A stretch of DNA of 64,000 nt from Anaerolineales bacterium. GTDB taxonomy: Bacteria; Chloroflexota; Anaerolineae; 4572-78; J111. The DNA is taken from contig JABTUW010000005.1 in the NCBI GenBank assembly GCA_015075185.1, forward strand, positions 434,001-498,000, written 5' to 3'. Shown here piece by piece: positions 41,251 through 48,016 of the stretch. How positions within the stretch are numbered: position 1 is the first letter of the stretch; every line of letters starts with the position of its first letter. A program made the position numbers and the translations under genes. The notes under the pieces were generated by a model. The model saw nothing but the letters and a program-made list of their open reading frames with translations, was not told where the DNA came from and made no database searches.

Positions 41251-42792
41251 TTAATCATTTCTGGCAACCTGACCTCCACTCTTATGGGCTGGAGTGAGCA
41301 GCCGGGCGTAATACTCGTTGGCCTGGTCTGGGTACAGATCGGCCAACTGTAACAACGTTCGCCAGGCGCGCTGGCGCACATAGGGGTCTTGATCCTGAAT
41401 CAACGTATCCAGTACCTTGACGACCAGCTCGGCACTTAGACTGGCCAGGCGATCCAGGGAGTCGCCCAAGGCCCGCCGCACGTGGATGTCCGGGTCCTGA
41501 GCCAGGGTTTGTAGAATCGCCCCAATTTTACCGGTAAGCTCTGGCATTTTTGATGCTTGGCCCTGCAACAGATTCAGCATTTCCGGCAGTGCTTTGGAGA
41601 CAGGCCGGCGCAGGTTCTGATGCTCCGCTGGCGTCCCGGCTTCGTTCTGGCGCAAGAAGTAGGCAATCAAATCAAGCGCCGCTTCCGGTAGACTTTTAAG
41701 CAGCCGGGGCGCGACGCGCAAGATACAGATGCGGAAGATCCGCTCCGGGTGCGCCCGGTTGGCGTTCATACTGGCCAGAGCCGCTTCGGGGTGAGTCTGA
41801 GCCTCCTGCAGGAGTTGCTGCAAATAAGCAATTGCCTCTTGCTGGACTGGATCATCCAGGCGCAGGGCCGCCAGGTAAGGATGAGCAGTCGGGGCACTGA
41901 TCAACCCCTGGCTCTCCAGATCGTGCAAAACCTCGACGGTGGCCATAGCCGTATAAACCTCATCATGGGGGCGGTAGATCAGGAGTTGTAAAACTGCGTC
42001 CGGCCGGTAACGGTAAAGCAGCGGCACAGCCTCGACCACCCGCCGGCGAATATCGGTCCGGTAATCAGGATGGATATCACTGCGCAGCCGGTCGGCTAGG
42101 CGAAGGGCCGAGTCGGGCTGCAACTGGATCAGTTTGGGCAGGGCCTCGGTAATACGGCGCTTGATTTCCCAGCGGTCCTGTTGAGCGGCTGTTTCAAGCG
42201 ACTCAAACAGCACGCCTAACGGATGCTCGTCACTACCACGGGCGAGAATCTCACCCAGTAGATCGTCAATCAACCCCTCCTCGGGCGTGAGTGCGGCCAT
42301 GGGCAAGGGTCTTAGCGCCGCTGATGGCATATCTGACGGTAGCGAAGGGGCGGTCGGCGGCGATATTTCGGCAGGCGCGCCTGTTTGCGCCGCCAGGTGG
42401 GTCAAACGATAACCGTCGAGGACCATCGCGGCGGTATGCACTGCCACACGTACTGCCTCTGGAGAAATGCCCGGTGTTTGAGCCAGTTGATTAAAAGCTT
42501 CACTTAAATGCTGGAGGTGCGGATTTGCCGGTGCGACGAACTCCCCTACCGGCAATGGGGCAAAGCCAGCCGCCTCAAGGAGACGATTAGTATCCTCTGG
42601 CCCCAAGGCTAACGCCCGGGCAATCGCCATCAGCTTATCGTAGGCCGGATTCGAGCGGTCACCCAAAAGCATGCGCTTAAGATATGACTCGCTCAGCGGC
42701 GTATATTCCTTGGCCGCTTCAGCCAGGGCAGCAATAGATTTATAGGTTGAGCGTTCATAAAATTCTCTAAGCAGTGTGGCTAACTGGCTCAT
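41251..42792 (-). CDS. XRE-type regulator with HEAT-like repeats
   Basis: The 513-residue protein begins with a Cro/C1-type helix-turn-helix (FYERSTYKSIAALAEAAKEYTPLSESYLKRMLLGDRSNPAYDKLMAIARALAL, about 11-63). It continues with helical repeat units such as PDSALRLADRLRSDIHPDYRTDIRRRVVEAVPLLYRY and IHVRRALGDSLDRLASLSAELVVKVLDTL. The layout suggests a DNA-binding regulator with a protein-interaction scaffold. It is divergent from the FtsK-like gene; two 23-bp near-identical direct repeats in the gap are its likely operators. The ATG at 42792 is chosen by domain match; AAGGAG lies 16 bases upstream, an unusually long spacing. Confidence 0.75.
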   Translation of the reverse strand: MSQLATLLREFYERSTYKSIAALAEAAKEYTPLSESYLKRMLLGDRSNPAYDKLMAIARALALGPEDTNRLLEAAGFAPLPVGEFVAPANPHLQHLSEAFNQLAQTPGISPEAVRVAVHTAAMVLDGYRLTHLAAQTGAPAEISPPTAPSLPSDMPSAALRPLPMAALTPEEGLIDDLLGEILARGSDEHPLGVLFESLETAAQQDRWEIKRRITEALPKLIQLQPDSALRLADRLRSDIHPDYRTDIRRRVVEAVPLLYRYRPDAVLQLLIYRPHDEVYTAMATVEVLHDLESQGLISAPTAHPYLAALRLDDPVQQEAIAYLQQLLQEAQTHPEAALASMNANRAHPERIFRICILRVAPRLLKSLPEAALDLIAYFLRQNEAGTPAEHQNLRRPVSKALPEMLNLLQGQASKMPELTGKIGAILQTLAQDPDIHVRRALGDSLDRLASLSAELVVKVLDTLIQDQDPYVRQRAWRTLLQLADLYPDQANEYYARLLTPAHKSGGQVARND

Positions 42793-42871
42793 ACGGACTT
42801 TGCGCAAACTCCTTGACAAGGATGATAATAGAAGACAGCCCGACTGTCAATCTCAGAGTATAAATTTGGAC

Positions 42872-42894
42872 ACTAGAGTCACGATTTGGTTACT
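42872..42894. promoter_or_regulatory. Direct repeat operator candidate 1
   Basis: A 23-base sequence with core AGTCACGATTTGGTTACT, repeated with two mismatches at 42977-42999. It lies between the divergent XRE and FtsK-like genes. Confidence 0.6.
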
Positions 42895-42940
42895 GGAAGA
42901 ACAAATTCACTCTAAGCAGGTCTTTTTGAAAAGGAAGTTA

Positions 42941-42969
42941 TTGACAATGAGGTAAAAAACGGGTAAGAT
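42941..42969 (+). promoter_or_regulatory. Sigma70-type promoter for the FtsK-ParA-ParB genes
   Basis: TTGACA (42941-42946), a 17-base spacer and TAAGAT (42964-42969). The second operator-like repeat begins 8 bases downstream, over the expected start point. Confidence 0.7.
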
Positions 42970-42976
42970 ACGAGTT

Positions 42977-42999
42977 ACTATAGTCACGATTTAGTTACT
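42977..42999. promoter_or_regulatory. Direct repeat operator candidate 2
   Basis: The second copy, core AGTCACGATTTAGTTACT, overlaps the expected transcription start of the promoter at 42941-42969. It is followed by a small palindrome AGTTACT-CA-AGTAACT, so binding there would block transcription. Confidence 0.6.
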
Positions 43000-43151
43000 C
43001 AAGTAACTGGCCTCTCCGTTAACCAGCGTAAAAGCAGAGTTATCAAAATTAGGAAGGCCATAATACAACATTTGGAAAATTTAGTGTTATAATAAAGCCC
43101 GTAAAGAAGATGCTCAAACGTCCCATTTATGGCCTGGCAGGGATTTAAGCC

Positions 43152-44633
43152 ATGCAAAAGCAGCTTTTTTCAACCGTAATTATTCTGGCAGTCTTGACAA
43201 CAGTGGGTGGTTATACTGTCTATGTAGCGGGAGCCGAATTGGCGGTGTCCGTCATATTTATCATTCGCTTTGCCACCTACGTCCTGGCCGCTGGGCTAGT
43301 ACTGACTCTTATTGCCTGGGGCTGGATCATTTTTGAACGAGCCAGAGCGGAACGGGAACGTCGTCTAGAGGCCCAAGCGCGGCGGCGGGTCGTCGAGCGG
43401 GAGTCGAAAGTCATGGTTGTTAAGGCCAAATGGGATGAACAGATTTTTATCCGGGATCAGGATAAAGAGGTCAATTGGCGACCGGCCCACCTGGATCAAC
43501 GCCTCTATGCCAACGGTCAAGCGAGTATGCCCAGCCAGTTCGAAGTCGCTGCCTGGGCAGCCTGGCAGCAAAGCCGCCGGCCCACCCTGTCAGCCCCAGG
43601 AGAGGAAGCCCCTCCCTTGGCCCTGGATTCCGGTCTCCTGCCTGCTTCCGAACTGCCTTCCCTGGTCCGGTGGGCTGACCTCATTCCCCAGCAGCGGGGA
43701 GATATGCATAACTTGGTCCTGGGGGTTCGCCTGGACGAAGCCGGCCGGCCTGCTCCGGTTACGATTTCTCTCTACGAACTCTTCCACACTATCGTCGCCG
43801 CCTCGACGGGTTGGGGTAAATCCGCTTTTGTCAGCGCGATCCTGGCACAACTGGCCACCTGCCCCGATGCGATTGAATTTGTCCTCATTGATCAGCAAGA
43901 CCACGGTCTGAGCGCTTTTAAGCAGTGTGACCGGCTGCGCTATCCCTTACTGCGGCAAGCCGATGAAATCCTGAGCGCCTTGTACGAAGTTCACGAAGAG
44001 GCAACCCAGTACCGCTCGGCTCTATTTTCCCGTTATGATGCCGACGACCTGGCTGAGTACAACCGGCTGGCCGATCATTACTTACCCCCGATTGTCGTGG
44101 TCGTCGAAGAAGCCTCGGCGCTGTTGGGCAACAAGGAGATTGGCGCCGCGTTAAAGAAGCATGCCTGGGAACTGCGTAAATTTGGCGTCTATCAATTTCT
44201 AATGCTGACCAGCGCCAAAGGCACGACCATTGATACGGATCACCGCCAGCAATTCGCCAGCAAAGTGCAGTTGCACGCCAATGAGCGAGGTCAAGCTCGC
44301 CTGCTGATTGATGCCCCTGAGGCTATCACGTTCCCGCCCGGACGCGCGGTGATTGACCTGCCCGGCCAAATGCCGACGATTGTGCAGACACCCTATATTG
44401 ATAAACGCGAGCTGCGCGCCCTGTTACATTCTGCCAGTACGCCACCCTCACGACCGCTGCTCTCCATCACTGAACGGGCTATACCAGCCTTATCGGAAGC
44501 AGAAAAAGATCAACTCTTCAAACGGCGGGTGCAAGAGGGTCTAAGCCGGAATGCGGCCAGCCTGGAAGCCTACGGGCGGCGTTATGCCGGCGATCTGGTA
44601 GAGCGCGGGAAGCGGGCATTAGGGGAACTTTAG
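43152..44633 (+). CDS. FtsK/SpoIIIE-type DNA translocase
   Basis: The 493-residue protein has two N-terminal membrane segments (about 5-27 and 33-60) and a coiled Arg/Glu-rich linker. A C-terminal FtsK-like ATPase follows: Walker A ASTGWGKSAF (about 217-226), Walker B PIVVVVEEASALL (about 315-327). It is shorter than cellular FtsK and lacks a recognisable gamma domain. It is therefore more like plasmid or conjugative FtsK/TraB-type proteins that segregate or move DNA. It precedes parA by 100 bp and shares the direction of the whole partition set. The ribosome site is weak. Confidence 0.8.
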   Translation: MQKQLFSTVIILAVLTTVGGYTVYVAGAELAVSVIFIIRFATYVLAAGLVLTLIAWGWIIFERARAERERRLEAQARRRVVERESKVMVVKAKWDEQIFIRDQDKEVNWRPAHLDQRLYANGQASMPSQFEVAAWAAWQQSRRPTLSAPGEEAPPLALDSGLLPASELPSLVRWADLIPQQRGDMHNLVLGVRLDEAGRPAPVTISLYELFHTIVAASTGWGKSAFVSAILAQLATCPDAIEFVLIDQQDHGLSAFKQCDRLRYPLLRQADEILSALYEVHEEATQYRSALFSRYDADDLAEYNRLADHYLPPIVVVVEEASALLGNKEIGAALKKHAWELRKFGVYQFLMLTSAKGTTIDTDHRQQFASKVQLHANERGQARLLIDAPEAITFPPGRAVIDLPGQMPTIVQTPYIDKRELRALLHSASTPPSRPLLSITERAIPALSEAEKDQLFKRRVQEGLSRNAASLEAYGRRYAGDLVERGKRALGEL

Positions 44634-44733
44634 AGCTAGGCCGGCTCTTCTACTACGGTCGTTTGCCTTCTACCTCCTGAATTGGCAGCAATCTAAGGGA
44701 GTAGAAGAAGCAAAAGAGGGAGATTAAAACACC

Positions 44734-45537
44734 ATGACCCGAGTGATTGCCATCGCCAACCAAAAAGGCGGTACCGGAAAAACAACGACAGCGGTGAATC
44801 TGGCGGCCGGCCTCGCCCGCGGCGTGGCCAATGGCCGGCGCGTTTTACTGATTGACGCCGACCCGCAGGCTAACGCCACCGCTGTCTTTCTGGGGGTTGC
44901 CTTTGCTGCGGGTCCACGCCAACCGGGAGTGGATACTGTTTATGAGGTCATCATGGGGAATATCGAGGCCGCCCAGGCTATCCGAACGGTAACTCTGGCC
45001 GCCAGTCTGCCTATTCCCGAAGCATCGTTGGATATTTTACCGGCCCATTTGGAATTGGCCGGGGCTGAGCTGGAGCTGGTGCCGGCCTTCGAGCGCGAGC
45101 GCAAATTGCGCCAGGCCCTGGAACCGGTATTGGATCGCTATCACTTCGTTGTTATTGACTGCCCACCTAGTCTCGGGTTGCTGACAGTCAACGGCTTGAT
45201 GGCCGCCACCGAGGTTATCATTCCGGTAGAACCGGGGTTCTTTCCCTTAATCGGATTGCGCTTACTGCAACGAACGATTGAGATGGTCAAGCGAGCCAAT
45301 CCAACGCTGCGCATTAGTGGGGTGATTCCGACGATGATGGATCGGACCGCTCTGACCCGCGATACTCAAGAACAATTAGCCGAGTCCTTTGGCGAGTTAC
45401 TGCTGCCCACCATTCCTCGCCGGGTCAGTATCGGGGAGGCTCATGCCGCCGGTCAGGACGTCTTTGCCTACGATGGGCGTGGCGAGAGCGCGCGAGCTTA
45501 TGCTAATCTGCTCAAGGAGGTAATCCGCCGTGGCTAA
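44734..45537 (+). CDS. parA: ParA partition ATPase
   Basis: The 267-residue protein is a ParA/Soj-type ATPase with deviant Walker A KGGTGKTTTAVNLA (about 11-24), the following LLIDADPQANAT and Walker B VIDCPPSLGLLTVNGL (about 138-153). It lacks an N-terminal HTH extension, so it is the short type (type Ib or chromosomal-like). It should use DNA as a track to position the ParB-bound centromere. Its last 8 bases overlap the parB copy 2 gene. A GAGGGAG site precedes the ATG. Confidence 0.95.
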   Translation: MTRVIAIANQKGGTGKTTTAVNLAAGLARGVANGRRVLLIDADPQANATAVFLGVAFAAGPRQPGVDTVYEVIMGNIEAAQAIRTVTLAASLPIPEASLDILPAHLELAGAELELVPAFERERKLRQALEPVLDRYHFVVIDCPPSLGLLTVNGLMAATEVIIPVEPGFFPLIGLRLLQRTIEMVKRANPTLRISGVIPTMMDRTALTRDTQEQLAESFGELLLPTIPRRVSIGEAHAAGQDVFAYDGRGESARAYANLLKEVIRRG

Positions 45538-46795
45538 AAAGAAAACTGGGCTGAGCCAAACCCTCTTCGGCCAGATCGATCCTTACGGGACACAGATCGA
45601 GGAAACAACAATCAGTCAAATGAGCGTCCTGGCGACCCTACCCCTGACCGCGATCCGCCCTGATCCGGGCCAGCCGCGCCAATTATTGCCCTCTTCCCTC
45701 AGTCAGGCATTGGCCGCCGGCCAGCTTACCCCAGCCGAGGCGTTGCAGGGCTGGTTGAGTCAGGGGAATGAGACCGATCCAGAAGCCCTACCCAAGCCGA
45801 TGCGCGAACTGCGCCGTCTGGCTGACAGCATTGCCCAGCACGGGTTGATCAACCCCATCACCGTCCGACAGGCCCATATTGAGGAGACTTTGCCAGCGGG
45901 AGTGGAGTATGTAGTGGTCACCGGGGAACGACGCTATTGGTCGCATGTCCTGCTTTCTACCGAGGGGCGCGCCATCCGAGAGGGCAGCGAAGTCTCTGCG
46001 CCCGACCAAATTAAAGCAGTTGTGGTCCAGGCCGGTATCAGCATCCGCGCCCATCAATTGATTGAGAACTTGATGCGCGAGGACATCAACGCTGTTGAGA
46101 AGGCGCGCGGACTTTGGGCGCTGCGCTATGAATTATCGGGGGTGAACCGTGGTTCACCTGTTCCTGATGAAACCGAATCGAGCGGGGTGAACCATGGTTC
46201 ACCTGCGGCGTCCAACTCTACTTCGACCCTTGTTACGTGGAGCCAGGTGGAGGAAGCGTTGCGAATTTCTAAACGTTATCGTATCTTTGTTACCGGAGTG
46301 CTCGACCTCAGTACCGAGGCGCAAAATCTCGTAGCCGAACATAGTCTGAGTGAACGAATCATCCGCCCGATTGTGCAAAAACTGAAGGGCCGGCCTGATC
46401 TGCAGGTCGAGGCTCTGCACAAACTCATCCAGTGGCGAGAAGCTCAAGATAGTGAGGACGAGCCGCGCCAGCCTTTAATGGACTCGACGGAGGCTCTGGT
46501 CGCTGAGCTGCTCAACCGCAGCAAAGCGACCGATAACACCCCTTTGCCAGCCCGTAAATCCCTGCCGCCGGCCCGCCACGCCTTAGGAGCTGAACAATTT
46601 CGCAACAAAGTTCAGGCTGCTTTACGCTTTCTGAACAAATTAGAGGAGCCTGACTTAATTGGTTTAACTCAGGATTTGGCGACAACAACCCGCTATGGCG
46701 AAGTGGTGGAGGAATTACGTGACTTGCGGGAACGGATTGATACCATCCTGGAAGCGGTAGAAATCTATAGTCGCCAGGTGAAGCAGTCTAGCTGA
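45530..46795 (+). CDS. parB: ParB-family partition protein (copy 2)
   Basis: The 421-residue protein has the same order as copy 1: IRPDPGQPRQLLP (about 42-54), LADSIAQHGLINPITVRQ, GERRYWSHVLL (about 130-140), HTH-like ALRISKRYRIFVTGVLDLS and a charged C-terminus. A GTG start is used, with AAGGAGG 8 bases before it. It overlaps parA and is surely its partner. Two GGTGAACC...GGTTCACC palindromes (46141-46158 and 46186-46203) lie inside the coding sequence at the position equivalent to those of copy 1. The paralogs differ mainly in the linker carrying the palindromes. Confidence 0.88.
   Translation: MAKKKTGLSQTLFGQIDPYGTQIEETTISQMSVLATLPLTAIRPDPGQPRQLLPSSLSQALAAGQLTPAEALQGWLSQGNETDPEALPKPMRELRRLADSIAQHGLINPITVRQAHIEETLPAGVEYVVVTGERRYWSHVLLSTEGRAIREGSEVSAPDQIKAVVVQAGISIRAHQLIENLMREDINAVEKARGLWALRYELSGVNRGSPVPDETESSGVNHGSPAASNSTSTLVTWSQVEEALRISKRYRIFVTGVLDLSTEAQNLVAEHSLSERIIRPIVQKLKGRPDLQVEALHKLIQWREAQDSEDEPRQPLMDSTEALVAELLNRSKATDNTPLPARKSLPPARHALGAEQFRNKVQAALRFLNKLEEPDLIGLTQDLATTTRYGEVVEELRDLRERIDTILEAVEIYSRQVKQSS
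46141..46158. promoter_or_regulatory. parS-like palindrome in parB copy 2, site 1
   Basis: Arms GGTGAACC and GGTTCACC are exact complements; the two central bases (GT) break the symmetry. The site encodes GVNRGSP. Confidence 0.65.
46186..46203. promoter_or_regulatory. parS-like palindrome in parB copy 2, site 2
   Basis: An 18-bp perfect palindrome GGTGAACCATGGTTCACC, centred 45 bp from site 1 and encoding GVNHGSP. Confidence 0.7.
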
Positions 46796-46864
46796 CCTTC
46801 TGTCACTTATTACGGGAAAGGAATTTACATAATCTAACTTGCCAAAGCTTTAAAAGAGAGTAGA

Positions 46865-47386
46865 ATGGAGTCAAATGCTCTTTCTGGACGGCTTCTGGAC
46901 ACTGCAGGGCAGCTAAATATGCAAACAGCGAGAGAATTATTGTTAGATGTTTACCAGGACCTATACGGCCCGCAAATCACCCTGGCCAATCTGAATGAGT
47001 TAGCCGGCGACTTAAGCCGCGTGGTTGGTCGAAGCCGGCCCTGGACCGGTAAATTTTTACACAGTATTATCAAGCAGTATGCCGGCTTCTCTACCAATGC
47101 CTCGCTTACCAAGGCCCTGACCATCCTGGCTGCTCGTCTTGACGGTCTGAATGAGATTCAGGCCCAAGCCCAAGAGATGAAGGGGCTGCTCGCGATTAAT
47201 GAACTGCCGCCGGGTACAGTCATTCTTGGCCTGGCCCGACGCTGCGCTGCCCCCGGCTGCCCAGTTCGCTTTGTGCCGACTCATCCCCGGCAGAAGTATC
47301 ACAGCAAAGCCTGCGCCGCCCTGGATCGGCGACAAAAACAGCAGCCGGAAGCCAGGAGCCAGAAGAGAGTGGAATACTCAAACTGA
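46865..47386 (+). CDS. Small helical protein with C-terminal zinc-finger-like motif
   Basis: The 173-residue protein is helical through residue 115 and ends in RRCAAPGCPVRFVPTHPRQKYHSKACAALDRRQK (about 125-158). This has the Cys-x4-Cys ... His-x3-Cys arrangement of small zinc-ribbon or plasmid accessory proteins. It stands between parB copy 2 and the non-coding hairpin region, in the same direction as the partition genes. A role in replication or partition control is plausible but unproven. No Shine-Dalgarno of normal strength is seen except AGAG 2 bases before the ATG. Confidence 0.6.
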   Translation: MESNALSGRLLDTAGQLNMQTARELLLDVYQDLYGPQITLANLNELAGDLSRVVGRSRPWTGKFLHSIIKQYAGFSTNASLTKALTILAARLDGLNEIQAQAQEMKGLLAINELPPGTVILGLARRCAAPGCPVRFVPTHPRQKYHSKACAALDRRQKQQPEARSQKRVEYSN

Positions 47387-47397
47387 TTGAATGAAAA

Positions 47398-47426
47398 AGC
47401 CGCCAGTGCTGCCAACACCAGCGGCT
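47398..47426. repeat. Hairpin P1 with CTGCCAA loop
   Basis: Stem AGCCGC/GCGGCT plus an inner GTG/CAC stem encloses the 7-base loop CTGCCAA (47409-47415). On the - strand it is followed by TTTTT, so it could act as a terminator for leftward transcription. Confidence 0.7.
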
Positions 47427-47564
47427 TTGGGCGGGTTATGCAACCCAGCCAAAAAGATTCAGTTACTTGCAAGCATAACATAAGCCATGAATTTTTGCAA
47501 GCATTGGGTCAAGTTTTGTGGACCTAACAACTGAATTCTTTGACTGGCCCATACCGGTTCGGTT

Positions 47565-47606
47565 GCGGCGCCCGCCAGTTGCCTGGCCAGGCGCCTTTTT
47601 TATAAA
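47565..47606 (+). terminator. Terminator-like hairpin
   Basis: GGCGCC arms around the GCCAGTTGCCTGGCC segment are followed by TTTTTTAT on the + strand. It could end transcription of the partition operon. Confidence 0.55.
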
Positions 47607-47712
47607 GGCAACTTAGCCTGAGCAAAAAGGATACTGTTAGCAAGAACGGATCTATTTATGCGTGCAGTCGAAATTACTCAAAATGGTCCTGGTCCTTAAA
47701 GGGCTAAGACCA

Positions 47713-47870
47713 CAGCAACAGCCTGCCAAGTTGTTGCTGCATTCACTTTTTAGCGAGACTGCCAATATCGCTAAAAAGCAAAAGAGACTTGTGCCACCAA
47801 GTCTCTTATCGCTGTCAGAATTTTGCTTGAGTTTTGAGTGAGAGTGCCACCTCTCACTTGCGCAGGCCCC
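47713..47870. ncRNA. Array of four hairpins sharing a TGCCA loop
   Basis: H1 (47713-47739) and H2 (47746-47778) carry the 7-base loop CTGCCAA, as does P1 at 47398-47426. H3 (47782-47807) and H4 (47837-47858) carry TGCCAC. The stems are 8-11 bp and unrelated in sequence. Stem variation with loop conservation marks a structured RNA or protein-recognition array. On the - strand the loops read TTGGCAG and GTGGCA, and a strong - strand promoter lies at 47927-47955. The class is unknown to me. Confidence 0.65.
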
Positions 47871-47926
47871 TGGAGCGGGGAAGGATGAGTTGCGCCTCAG
47901 CGCTTCCTTATGTCAAACGCACCTCT

Positions 47927-47955
47927 ATCATACCAGAGTGTGGCGTATTTGTCAA
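47927..47955 (-). promoter_or_regulatory. Strong leftward promoter between the hairpins and rep
   Basis: On the - strand TTGACA (47955-47950), a 17-base spacer and TATGAT (47932-47927). The expected start is near 47920, and the transcript would run through hairpins H4 to H1, antisense to any rep leader. Confidence 0.75.
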
Positions 47956-48016
47956 GGGGCGTTGGCGCTTTTTAAAGTTGCGCTGAAGACCGATTCTCGC
48001 AACAAACAGAGGCGAT

